Positions 8,594 to 16,727 of a DNA stretch of 64,000 nucleotides are shown in pieces. Positions within the stretch are counted from its first letter, which is position 1; every line of letters starts with the position of its first letter. The stretch is taken from contig DAORAL010000008.1 in the NCBI GenBank assembly GCA_035344155.1, positions 78,974 through 142,973 on the forward strand, in the 5' to 3' direction. Under the pieces are notes generated by a model that was given only the letters and a program-made list of their open reading frames with translations, was not told the origin of the DNA and did no database searches. The position numbers were made by a program, and so were the translations under genes. Origin of the DNA: UBA1845 sp002338715 (GTDB lineage Bacteria; Planctomycetota; Phycisphaerae; UBA1845).

Positions 8594-9439
8594 CTACAAA
8601 TCGTCGGCTCCAAACGTATCGCCCTGATTCAAGTCACCCGTCTCAAACCCGCGTTTGAACCACTTGACGCGCTGCGCTGATGTGCCGTGCGTGAACGATT
8701 CCGGGACGACATAACCGCGGGCTCGTTTCTGGATGGCGTCGTCGCCAATGGCCGATGCGGCTCGCAAAGCCTCTTCGATGTCGCCGGGTTCGAGCATTTT
8801 GAAATTGCGTTGGGCATGGTGGGCCCAGACGCCGGCGAAGAAATCGGCTTGTAGTTCGAGGCGGACGGATAACGCGTTGTACTCTTCTTCCGACACGCGC
8901 CCCTTCATGCGATGCACCTCTTCGGTCGTGCCAAGCAGTCGCTGCACATGGTGGCCGACTTCATGGGCAACGACATACGCCTGGGCGAAATCACCCGGCG
9001 CGTTGAATCGACGTTTCAACTCATCGAAGAACGAGAGGTCGAGATAAACTTTTTCATCGCCGGGACAATAGAACGGTCCCGATGCCGAACTGGCATATCC
9101 ACATGCCGACTGCACCTGGTCGCGAAACAAGACGAGCGTCGGCTCAACGTATCGATCGCCCATGCCTTCAAACAAAGCGTTCCAAACGTCTTCGGTGTCT
9201 GCGAGCACGGTTGAGATAAACGCGGCATGCTCGTCGTCGGCTGGGGTCCCCTTGGGAACCGATTGCGTTGACCCACCGGATGGCAGGTTTTGCACCAGCG
9301 CCTGCGGATCACCGCCCAGAAGTGCATAGAGAATGACAATGATGATCACGCCAAGTCCACCGCCCTTGGCCACCATCGGCCCGCCCATCCGCCTGCGGTC
9401 CTCAACGTTGCTGCTTTGTCGTCGTCCTCGCCATCGCAT
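8594..9439 (-). CDS. ypfJ: Neutral zinc metallopeptidase, YpfJ family
   Basis: 281 residues from ATG 9439, preceded by a GGGGGAAA site. The N-terminus is Arg-rich (MRWRGRRQSSNVEDRRR), followed by one membrane anchor (GGLGVIIIVILYALLGG). The domain shows the family signatures in order: DVWNALF, FRDQVQSACGYASSASGPFYCPGDEKVYLDLSFF, the zinc site AYVVAHEVGHHVQ (HExxH), then RLELQADFFAGVWAHH, where the ELQAD Glu/Asp segment is the third conserved block. It ends with the usual SFTHGTSAQRVKWFKRGFETGD. Length and order are typical. The cellular substrate of this family is not known. Confidence 0.95.
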   Translation of the reverse strand: MRWRGRRQSSNVEDRRRMGGPMVAKGGGLGVIIIVILYALLGGDPQALVQNLPSGGSTQSVPKGTPADDEHAAFISTVLADTEDVWNALFEGMGDRYVEPTLVLFRDQVQSACGYASSASGPFYCPGDEKVYLDLSFFDELKRRFNAPGDFAQAYVVAHEVGHHVQRLLGTTEEVHRMKGRVSEEEYNALSVRLELQADFFAGVWAHHAQRNFKMLEPGDIEEALRAASAIGDDAIQKRARGYVVPESFTHGTSAQRVKWFKRGFETGDLNQGDTFGADDL

Positions 9440-9594
9440 GCCGTTTCCCCCGGTTAGCGCCGGTCGACCCTTTCAGCGGATCACCCACACCACCAAATAT
9501 CCTGTCCAAGAGTCGAGTAGAAAATATGAGAATCGTACGGGCAACATAAATCAAGAAGAATGATCCGGTCGATCGCTGGCTGTCAACCATGCAA

Positions 9595-9632
9595 CAAAAA
9601 AGCCACGCCCGCGGTTTCACGGACGTGGCGTT
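9595..9632 (-). terminator. Rho-independent terminator behind PEP-CTERM gene
   Basis: On the minus strand GCCACG (9624-9629) pairs with CGTGGC (9602-9607), flanking a GC-rich interior, and is followed directly by six T residues (the A run 9596-9601 on the plus strand). It sits about 55 bases past the stop of the PEP-CTERM gene and before ypfJ on the same strand. Confidence 0.8.
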
Positions 9633-9684
9633 TGGGTGATGCACGATCGGTTTCCGGCTGGATTCTCAGCCGGAGGCGGCGGGG

Positions 9685-10440
9685 CTACTTTCGTCGACGG
9701 CGCAGAATCAACGGAGCCCCCAGAAGCAGGATCGTTCCGGAAACCGGTTCGGGCACAATGTTGAATTCAAACGAGAACGCGGCGTCCTTGTTGTACAGGC
9801 TGTTCCCGATCGTGCTCGCGAATCCGGCAACCCTTGCCTCTCCAATCAACTGATAGTCGCCGGGCTGAAGCAGTCCGCCCGCTGAATCGTTGAATGTGCC
9901 GTTGTTGCCCTGAAGGATAAAGATATCCAATTCGCCAACCGGTCGAAGCCGAACTCGGCCGGTCGAACCGCTGCCGTCGTCTTCGATCGTCGCGGTGATT
10001 GACCAGGTCTGCGGTGAACTGATAGTGAACTGAATGTCGAAGACACTGTCCGCATCCGAATCCGCGTCGGCATTCGACGCGGAGATATCAACGCCCCCAG
10101 ACGCATTCGCATCGCCCGACGCGGTCACCGTTGTGAATTCTGGCGAGGCATCGAAACTTGAAGTCTGTGTGGCCACCGCCGACGATTGAGCGTCCCCCAT
10201 CGGGTTTGAAACGACGAGGCCCGTGCTATGGGTCGTATTCCATAATTCACCCGTAACAGGTGGAAAGAAATGAAGCGGTCCAATACCGCTGCTGTTGAAA
10301 CCCTCGGAGACCGACGCGGAAATTTCAATTTCCCGATCATCAACGGTCAGCGTAGCGCCGGCCAATACCGATCGCCCGGCAAACAGCGCAAATACGGCGC
10401 ACGAATACAGCGCCGCCCCTCTCAAAGTGCGCAAAGTCAT
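9685..10440 (-). CDS. PEP-CTERM sorting domain protein
   Basis: 251 residues from ATG 10440, which follows a strong GGAGAGG site. There is an N-terminal signal peptide (ALYSCAVFALFAGRSVLAG). The middle is a Ser/Thr/Asp-rich beta protein with alternating Asp-Ala runs (NADADSDADSVFD). The C-terminus has the exosortase signal: PEP in NIVPEPVSG, a short hydrophobic stretch TILLLGAPLIL and RRRRK. Such proteins are exported and then cleaved or anchored by exosortase. No exosortase gene is present in the window. The role of the central region is unknown. Confidence 0.9.
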   Translation of the reverse strand: MTLRTLRGAALYSCAVFALFAGRSVLAGATLTVDDREIEISASVSEGFNSSGIGPLHFFPPVTGELWNTTHSTGLVVSNPMGDAQSSAVATQTSSFDASPEFTTVTASGDANASGGVDISASNADADSDADSVFDIQFTISSPQTWSITATIEDDGSGSTGRVRLRPVGELDIFILQGNNGTFNDSAGGLLQPGDYQLIGEARVAGFASTIGNSLYNKDAAFSFEFNIVPEPVSGTILLLGAPLILRRRRK

Positions 10441-10873
10441 AGACCCTCTCCTCTCTCTCAGTTGTTAGCTCTTTGGATGTGATGCTTGGGAGTGGCTCTC
10501 TCTCAGCCTTTCCCTGTCTTCCGGTAAGTCTAACGGGGAGTGAGATGGGATTCAACGATTCAAACACTGAAAAGGCTGTTCGATCAAAATCAAACGATAC
10601 CTTAACGTTCGCAAGAATGTCGTACCGCCCTGATGGCTCGAATTTGCGTCAAATCACCCACCTTACCAGTGCCGACAGGTACATCGTTTAACTTCACAAT
10701 TTCCCCGTTGGCGCTGTATAAAACCGTCCTCGTCAGCCGATGTTGGCTAAGCGATGCTCCCGCTTGGTCGAATCGGAACGCGGGATTGAAATCGCTTGGC
10801 CTGTCTGCGAAACTCGTCAGAGCCGACGCGAAGGCACATGAATTAATTCACCATCCACAGGGAAAGGAGTCCC
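10441..10873. other. Divergent intergenic region upstream of ftsK
   Basis: The region separates the PEP-CTERM gene (leftward) from ftsK (rightward). Near its left end are repeated CTCTCT runs that form the ribosome site of the PEP-CTERM gene when read on the minus strand. Short open frames occur on both strands but look like chance. I see no defined promoter. Confidence 0.4.
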
Positions 10874-13756
10874 GTGGCTCGCAAGAAGAAGAAAAAGTAT
10901 CAAGTAACCCGATCATTGGCCGCCCCGGCTTTCATTGGATTGATCTGCCTGTTCACCTGGACTGCGTTGCTGACCTTCGACATCGCGGATTGGCCCAACC
11001 CAAGCCACGCCCCCCACAATCAACCGACGATGAACGCCTGTGGTAATGCCGGTGCATTTGTGGCGTTTCAATTGTTCTATTGGATCGGCGACGGCGCCTA
11101 CATTCTTGCCCTCTTCGCCACGATGGCCTCATTCCTCTGGCTGGTGCATGGCAAGGTCGTCAGCATCGTGCAGCGAACGTTCGGGGTCACCATCCTAATC
11201 GCGAGCGTCGCGACTTCGGTCTCGTTTATTTCAACCGGTGGATATGAAACCCTGGCGATCGGTGATGGCGGCGTGCTGGGTGCGGCGCTATCCATGCTGT
11301 TGCGCCACGCGTTCTCCAGCGTCGGAACGATCCTTGTTCTGGCGTACAGCTTCCTCGTTGGACTGACGTTTGCGGCTGAAGGCTGGGTGCTGCGATTCCC
11401 TGCCGCCGTTCAGTACCTCAAGGATGCGTCAGCCGACGCCATATCAGCCGCCCGCACATCACTCGGTTCGCCGCTGGCTGTTGGTGCGGGACGAGCGGGG
11501 GCTGTTGACGACGATGATGTCGATGATGAAGACGTGCGAGCCGACGCGCCGACGATGAGGATCAACTCCAATCGCAAAGCGCTGGCCGAACAATCAGAAG
11601 CCATCGCCGCCCCGGAGGAAGAATCGCGATCCGACGTCTCATCAAAGGGCAAGAAGAAAAAGAAATCGAAGCGGGCCGCAAAAGGAAACGTCCAAAAGCA
11701 CGAGCCTGAGCTACAAGCCGACGCCGAACAAACCGAAGCTGAGCCCGAAGCGCCGAAACTGCGCGTCAACATGCCCCGTCCGATGGCTGAAATCGTCCCG
11801 GACAAAGCCTACCCGACACCGGTGGGCGATTGGGATTTCCCGCCGCACAATCTTCTGCACGATCCGGAGTTGGGATTCTCGGCCCAGCAGGAGTCAATCG
11901 TCCGCGCCAAAGCCAAGATGCTCGAAAAAACGCTGGAGGAGTTTCGACTCGATGCCCGTGTGGTCGAGATCGAAACCGGTCCGGTCATCACGATGTTTGA
12001 GTTGGCCGTCGGTGCGGGCATCAAGGTGTCGCAGATTGCATCGCTGACCAACGACATCGCAAGAGCGCTGAAGGCGCCGGCCATCCGCGTGGTTGCACCG
12101 ATTCCCGGTAAGAACACGGTCGGCATCGAAGTTCCCAACGCCAACAAAGAGAAGGTCCGTATTAAGGAACTCCTGGCGCTCGGCGCAGCGAAGGCCCGCA
12201 AGATGGCACTACCGATTTTCTTCGGTAAAGACGCCAGCGGTGCTGCACTGATGGGCGACCTCGCCGCGATGCCGCACATGCTCATCGCCGGAACGACGGG
12301 TTCTGGTAAGAGCGTTTGCATCAACTCGGTCATCGCTTCGTTCTTGATGACGAAAAAGCCAGACGAAGTGAAGCTCATCCTGGTTGACCCCAAGATGGTG
12401 GAAATGTCGCAGTTCAAGGAAGTCCCCCACCTCATGTCGCCGATCATCACCGACATGAACCGCGCCGAGCAAATTCTCGACTGGGCGGTCACCAAGATGG
12501 AGGAACGCTACGAACTGTTGGCCGAAGCCCGTGTGCGCAACATTGCTTCGTACAATCGCCTTGGCGAAGAGGAAATCTACAAACGGTTTGCGCCTTCAAA
12601 TGATCAGGAGAAAGCGCAGATCCCGGTCAACCTGCCGTACATCGTGATTGTGATCGACGAGTTGGCCGACCTGATGATGACGTCGGCGAAGGAAGTGGAG
12701 CACCACCTCGCGAGGCTCGCGCAGAAATCGCGTGCGGTCGGCGTGCACATCGTCGTCGCCACCCAGCGCCCTGAGGCCAAGGTCGTGACCGGGTTGATCA
12801 AATCCAACATGCCCTGCCGCGTCGCATTCCGCGTCGCCAGCCGGATGGACTCCCGAATCGTCCTCGATCAAAACGGGGCTGAGGTGCTCATGGGCCAGGG
12901 CGACATGCTGTTCCTGCCCCCAGGGTCACACAAGCTGATCCGGGCTCAGGGAACGCTGCTGGAGGATGACGAGCTTAACAGCATCATTGACTTCCTCGTC
13001 GCCCAGGGAAAACCCGAATTTCACCCGCAACTCATGCGGATCAAGGCCAAGGGAATCGGCGGAAGCAGTGCCGATCGTGACCCCCTGTTTGACAAAGCCG
13101 TGACCATCGTGCTTGAATCTCAGCGTGGCAGCGTCAGCCTCTTGCAACGACGACTGAGTATTGGATACTCAAGGGCGTCCCGCCTGATTGACGAAATGGC
13201 AGAAGCAGGCGTTGTGGGTGAGTTCAAAGGTTCCCAGGCACGTGAAGTCGAAATGACATTGGAAGAGTGGCAACATCTAAAAGCACAGGTAGATCGAGAA
13301 GTGGCAGAAGACAACTACGCAGCCGACGCAATGGATACCGACGATTCGGTCGCAGTGATGACCCAGGAACCTGTGATCGCACAGGTCCCTACGCCAACGT
13401 CTGAAGTCGAAAACGTTTACGACGAAGAAAACCTCGGATTCGACGATGATGACGACGAAGATGATGATGATGACGACTTCGATCTCGATGACGTCGACGA
13501 CGATGATGAAGACGACGATGACGACGACGAAGAAGACGATGACGAGGAAGAGGACGACGAAGAAGAGGAAGACGACGAAGACGAGGACTGGGAAGAAGAC
13601 GAGGAAGGCTTCGAAGAGGACGACGAGGAATACGAAGATGATGACGAGGACGTCGAGATAGACGAAGAATTCGAAGAAGAAGACGAAGACGAAGCCGAAG
13701 ACGACAGCGACGAAGAAGAGGAAGACGAATACGAAGAGGACGATGACGACCGCTAA
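10874..13756 (+). CDS. ftsK: DNA translocase FtsK/SpoIIIE with long acidic C-terminal extension
   Basis: 960 residues from GTG 10874, placed six bases behind AAAGGAG. The N-terminus MARKKKKKYQ is basic and is followed by four to five membrane helices (about residues 20-165) that anchor the protein at the septum. A charged linker with a poly-Lys run (about 255-275) leads to the alpha domain (NLLHDPELGFSAQQESIV). The RecA-like motor has Walker A AGTTGSGKS near residue 475 and Walker B IVIVIDELADLMM near 593. Then come the gamma winged-helix signatures (VSLLQRRLSIGYSRASRLID, MAEAGVVGEFKGSQAREV), which read polar DNA sequences. Most FtsK proteins end there. This one continues for about 110 residues that are almost only Asp and Glu. 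The role in chromosome segregation at division is well established for the family. Confidence 0.95.
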   Translation: MARKKKKKYQVTRSLAAPAFIGLICLFTWTALLTFDIADWPNPSHAPHNQPTMNACGNAGAFVAFQLFYWIGDGAYILALFATMASFLWLVHGKVVSIVQRTFGVTILIASVATSVSFISTGGYETLAIGDGGVLGAALSMLLRHAFSSVGTILVLAYSFLVGLTFAAEGWVLRFPAAVQYLKDASADAISAARTSLGSPLAVGAGRAGAVDDDDVDDEDVRADAPTMRINSNRKALAEQSEAIAAPEEESRSDVSSKGKKKKKSKRAAKGNVQKHEPELQADAEQTEAEPEAPKLRVNMPRPMAEIVPDKAYPTPVGDWDFPPHNLLHDPELGFSAQQESIVRAKAKMLEKTLEEFRLDARVVEIETGPVITMFELAVGAGIKVSQIASLTNDIARALKAPAIRVVAPIPGKNTVGIEVPNANKEKVRIKELLALGAAKARKMALPIFFGKDASGAALMGDLAAMPHMLIAGTTGSGKSVCINSVIASFLMTKKPDEVKLILVDPKMVEMSQFKEVPHLMSPIITDMNRAEQILDWAVTKMEERYELLAEARVRNIASYNRLGEEEIYKRFAPSNDQEKAQIPVNLPYIVIVIDELADLMMTSAKEVEHHLARLAQKSRAVGVHIVVATQRPEAKVVTGLIKSNMPCRVAFRVASRMDSRIVLDQNGAEVLMGQGDMLFLPPGSHKLIRAQGTLLEDDELNSIIDFLVAQGKPEFHPQLMRIKAKGIGGSSADRDPLFDKAVTIVLESQRGSVSLLQRRLSIGYSRASRLIDEMAEAGVVGEFKGSQAREVEMTLEEWQHLKAQVDREVAEDNYAADAMDTDDSVAVMTQEPVIAQVPTPTSEVENVYDEENLGFDDDDDEDDDDDDFDLDDVDDDDEDDDDDDEEDDDEEEDDEEEEDDEDEDWEEDEEGFEEDDEEYEDDDEDVEIDEEFEEEDEDEAEDDSDEEEEDEYEEDDDDR

Positions 13757-13803
13757 CCGCAAGGGTCTCGTCACGATCAATTGAACAAAGTAGACATGCC
13801 AAG

Positions 13804-13825
13804 TCGGGCACACTGACGTGCCCGA
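13804..13825. terminator. Hairpin behind ftsK
   Basis: TCGGGCAC (13804-13811) and GTGCCCGA (13818-13825) form a perfect 8-bp stem with a six-base loop, 48 bases after the ftsK stop. There is no T run, so it could be a weak terminator, an mRNA end stabiliser or a REP-like element. Confidence 0.4.
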
Positions 13826-14047
13826 TGTACGTCCAGCAAGGTACACCAACGCCCCACATCACCCGGCGAACGACATGAATTCGCCAATCCGCCGATAATT
13901 TTCCCCGTTTTGCCGCAGACTTAGACCAATTCTTTTGTTTCCAAATAATTCGGCTTTATTTTCGGTACATACCGCGGCTATGATCCAATAGACGCGGCTG
14001 ACACCGAACGCGGAAGGCGTTCATGCAAGCCGAGCGGGAAAGAAGCG

Positions 14048-14428
14048 ATGCCGATTTATCCTTTCCATCGAGACGACTCCGCCAAGCCCATCCACAGTGG
14101 GCGCCGATTTTCGCGCGGCGAGTGTCACGAGATATTCAAGGAAATGGTACGGGCAGAACTTCGCAACGGTCCGCTCGCACCGCGCCGTCGCAAACGGCTC
14201 ATTCAATACGCAGCCGCCCTTCAGCTACATCCATTGGAAGCCAGTCGCATCATCACTTCCATTTCAAGGACGGTGGGTCACGAATCACCGCAAACCGAAT
14301 TGCCGAAGGTGTTCGTATTCACCAACGATGAGGACGCCTCGCCCGCGCACGTGCCAACCTGGGTCAAGGTGGTCGTCCCACTGCTGGCCGCGTTTGCTGT
14401 GGATCAGATAATTCGCGGATTGTTCTAG
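14048..14428 (+). CDS. Small protein with C-terminal membrane helix
   Basis: 126 residues from ATG 14048, with GGGAAAGAAG upstream. Residues 18-75 are a charged helical region (RRFSRGECHEIFKEMVRAEL, RRRKRLIQYAAALQLHPLEA). The last 25 residues form one hydrophobic segment (VPTWVKVVVPLLAAFAVDQIIRGLF), suggesting a tail-anchored protein. I do not recognise a named family. The helical part resembles small proteins that are conserved among planctomycetes, but that impression is not tested here. Confidence 0.65.
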   Translation: MPIYPFHRDDSAKPIHSGRRFSRGECHEIFKEMVRAELRNGPLAPRRRKRLIQYAAALQLHPLEASRIITSISRTVGHESPQTELPKVFVFTNDEDASPAHVPTWVKVVVPLLAAFAVDQIIRGLF

Positions 14429-14586
14429 GACCATTCGCAACACGTCTGCAATCTTTCAACCGACACAATAAACTATCCCGCAACGCCGATTGCATAGGCG
14501 GCTGTGCGCCTTCAAGATTCCCTTGACTGGACTCGAGAAAGCAGCAAGACTTCTGCCGAACTGGGATCAGGCATAAAGGTGAATTC

Positions 14587-16011
14587 ATGAATGCATTGGC
14601 GCTGCGGGTAGGGTTGTTTCGATTGCTGGCGTGTGGGGTGTGCGTGCTATGGGGTGCGGGATGTGTTCGACCGACCCTGATCAACGGCGGAAATACCGGC
14701 CAAAACCCGCTGGATGGATTTGACGGTACGGGCGGCGGCTCGAACGGCGGCGCGGGCAATTCCGACGATGATCCGGTCAATTCCAATGGCACCGATGACG
14801 ACGACTCCGGTCCAACCAATCAGCTCAACCCGTTTGCCTTGGATGTTCTGTTTACCGATCTGCATGTCGATCCGGCAGGTTGGATTCAAGCGGGCGACGA
14901 CCTTGTCGCCGTCGGGACTGGCATCGGCAGCGGTGTTCAGTATTTCATTCCTTCCGAATCCTCGCCGATTGCGAAGAACATCTCCAACATCGAGTCGTTT
15001 GCCCTGTCAGGGTTCGCGGTGACTGGCAAGTGGATTGTTGTGCGAAACCTGGAAGGCGAAGTCTTCGTATTCAACGCTGAAACAGAAACGCTCACCGCGA
15101 TCAACCCGGAAGAATTCGCGGTCAGCACAGGACTCGCCTCTGATCGACCGGACTTTCGCGCCGATGGTGATCTGGTCGCAGCCGTGATGAATCGAGACCT
15201 CACGACCGACGATTCGCTCTACAAAGTTTTGAGCCTCAACGGACCTACGCCCCAGATCGTCGCGCTGACTCAGAATCCACCCGATGCAACGGATCAACTC
15301 AACGCGTTGGATTCGCAAGTCGCAGTCGATGGTGCGAATTTTCAGGTGGCAGCCCAAGTCAATGACACGATCTACGTCTATAACCTCGCGCTCAACAATG
15401 CCGCGCCAATCGCGTTTGATTTTTCGGAGTTTGGCGGGGTCAGCAATGAAAAACCGATGTGGCTCGATGGCATCGGGCTGATGTACCTGGGCAAAGAATT
15501 GTCCGAGACTGGTGATCGCATCATTTTTGTTGCTCGGCTGGGAATTGGCATAACGTCACCGGTACCGGTCAGTCCCTCAACGCTGGATGATTTCGCGTTG
15601 ATCAACGGGCAATTCGGTTACTTCGCCAAACAAAGCGACTCAGACCGACTTTTGAATCGTCAAACCCGCAGTGTGTTCGGACGCTTCATTGGCCAAATGC
15701 CGACCGTGGATTCCGATGCCATCAACAATGCCACGATCGGAGACATTCGCGATGAAGGCGTTTATGGGTTTGGACAAAACCTGGCGATCAGTCCCAATGG
15801 CGAGTACCGCTTTCTTGCGGGTGGCGGTTCCGAGGATTCGGCTGACCTGCTGCAGATCAGCAAGGACGTCACGTGGGATGTCTTCAACGATCCGCGTGCG
15901 GCTGATGAAGACGATCCTCTCTTGCATGCGACGGACGTGACAACCAGCGACAATGTCTGCGCATTTATCACCGGAACCGATCGAATCGTGGGTTACATTC
16001 TGCTCGATTAG
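14587..16011 (+). CDS. Lipoprotein with predicted beta-propeller-like body
   Basis: 474 residues from ATG 14587, with AAGGTGAA upstream. The lipobox is LWGAGC, with the lipidated Cys at residue 27, so the protein is probably membrane-attached outside the cytoplasm. A Gly/Asn/Asp-rich low-complexity linker (residues 33-80) follows. The body has repeated strands with W/V-x-V-x-N-x-x-x-x and DxDxxxVAAVMNRDL patterns. These read like a beta propeller reporting on stored values, but no catalytic motif is visible. The gene is followed within 35 bases by a dispersed repeat element. Confidence 0.75.
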   Translation: MNALALRVGLFRLLACGVCVLWGAGCVRPTLINGGNTGQNPLDGFDGTGGGSNGGAGNSDDDPVNSNGTDDDDSGPTNQLNPFALDVLFTDLHVDPAGWIQAGDDLVAVGTGIGSGVQYFIPSESSPIAKNISNIESFALSGFAVTGKWIVVRNLEGEVFVFNAETETLTAINPEEFAVSTGLASDRPDFRADGDLVAAVMNRDLTTDDSLYKVLSLNGPTPQIVALTQNPPDATDQLNALDSQVAVDGANFQVAAQVNDTIYVYNLALNNAAPIAFDFSEFGGVSNEKPMWLDGIGLMYLGKELSETGDRIIFVARLGIGITSPVPVSPSTLDDFALINGQFGYFAKQSDSDRLLNRQTRSVFGRFIGQMPTVDSDAINNATIGDIRDEGVYGFGQNLAISPNGEYRFLAGGGSEDSADLLQISKDVTWDVFNDPRAADEDDPLLHATDVTTSDNVCAFITGTDRIVGYILLD

Positions 16012-16041
16012 ATCAACTTGAGTCCAAACCTAGCGTCGCGA

Positions 16042-16100
16042 CAGCGTCGTCATTCCCGCGAAGGCGGGAATCCAGGGGAAAAACGAAGTCAATCCACGTG
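16042..16100 (-). repeat. Dispersed palindromic repeat, copy A
   Basis: The core CATTCCCGCGAAGGCGGGAA is a hairpin. The 59-base unit matches, in reverse orientation, the unit at 35727-35785 with 55 identical bases. It includes the flanking part CACGTGGATTGACTT and CCCCTGGATTCCCGCC. Similar GTCATTCCCGC…GCGGGAATCCAG palindromes are known as widespread intergenic repeats in several bacterial groups. Confidence 0.85.
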
Positions 16101-16197
16101 GGTATTGGCGCCCATGCTGTGAAGAGTGGACGAGCAAAACGCTGCGCTTGGATTAAGATCGCTATAGCGATCAATTCCAGTCTCAACAGGTGCGCAT

Positions 16198-16236
16198 AAA
16201 AAACGTGGGATTGAACCGAAGTTCGATCCCACGTTT
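16198..16236 (-). terminator. Rho-independent terminator of the Cys-rich lipoprotein gene
   Basis: A 15-bp stem (16201-16215 with 16222-16236, one G-T pair) is followed on the minus strand by a run of six T. It begins 35 bases past the lipoprotein stop codon. Strong stem and T run make this a clear intrinsic terminator. Confidence 0.85.
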
Positions 16237-16270
16237 GATTTCGACTTTTAGCCCGCTTTGCAATACAGAA

Positions 16271-16573
16271 TTAGGCCTTCTTGCAGCACGGCTTCGTGCA
16301 ATTCGCGCCGCACTTCTTGGCTTCTTTGTTGCAGCATGCCTTCTTGCAATCGGCGCCACACTTCTTGGCCTTGGCACAGCAGGCTTTCTTGCAATCGGCG
16401 GCGCACTTCGCACCGTCTTTCTTGCAGCATTTGCCTTCTTTGCCACAGCACTGCTTGGTCTGCGTCATTTCGGCTTTGTTCTCGTCGCAACCGGTCGAAG
16501 CGAGGCTGAAACCAACCAAACAAACCGAGACGGCTGCAAAACGTGACATCTTCATCATCATGCGCTGAATCAT
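16271..16573 (-). CDS. Cys-rich small lipoprotein, metallothionein-like
   Basis: 100 residues from ATG 16573, with AGGAG nine bases upstream. Signal peptide and lipobox (LASTGC, lipid Cys 29) indicate an exported lipoprotein. The mature part is almost only Cys, Lys, Ala and Asp, with 16 further Cys in repeated C-x-A-D-C-K-K-A-C-C-x-K-x-x-K units. Such density suggests binding of Cu, Zn or another soft metal, but a metal cannot be assigned. Paired Cys could also be oxidised outside the cytoplasm. The gene has its own terminator and lies downstream of, and on the same strand as, the symporter gene, which is separately terminated. Confidence 0.8.
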   Translation of the reverse strand: MIQRMMMKMSRFAAVSVCLVGFSLASTGCDENKAEMTQTKQCCGKEGKCCKKDGAKCAADCKKACCAKAKKCGADCKKACCNKEAKKCGANCTKPCCKKA

Positions 16574-16603
16574 CTAACTAATCTCCTATCACTGTTCATG
16601 AAT

Positions 16604-16642
16604 AAAAAGGTGCCCACCCGGAGGTGACGTTGGCCGGCACCT
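16604..16642 (-). terminator. Intrinsic terminator behind the symporter gene
   Basis: On the minus strand AGGTGCC (16636-16642) pairs with GGCACCT (16608-16614) and is followed by five T (16604-16608). It ends transcription of the SSS gene before the Cys-rich lipoprotein gene. Confidence 0.7.
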
Positions 16643-16727
16643 GCTTGCTAAACGGCCTTACCAAATTAACAGAATCGGAAGACATGCCACGATTTGTGCA
16701 ACATTTGTTACACGGGCATGACATCCG

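Noticed and set aside
13277..13849. Val/Phe/Ile-rich frame that looks like a membrane protein
   Set aside because: It is the reverse of the Asp/Glu codons of the FtsK tail, which read as Val/Phe/Ile on the other strand.
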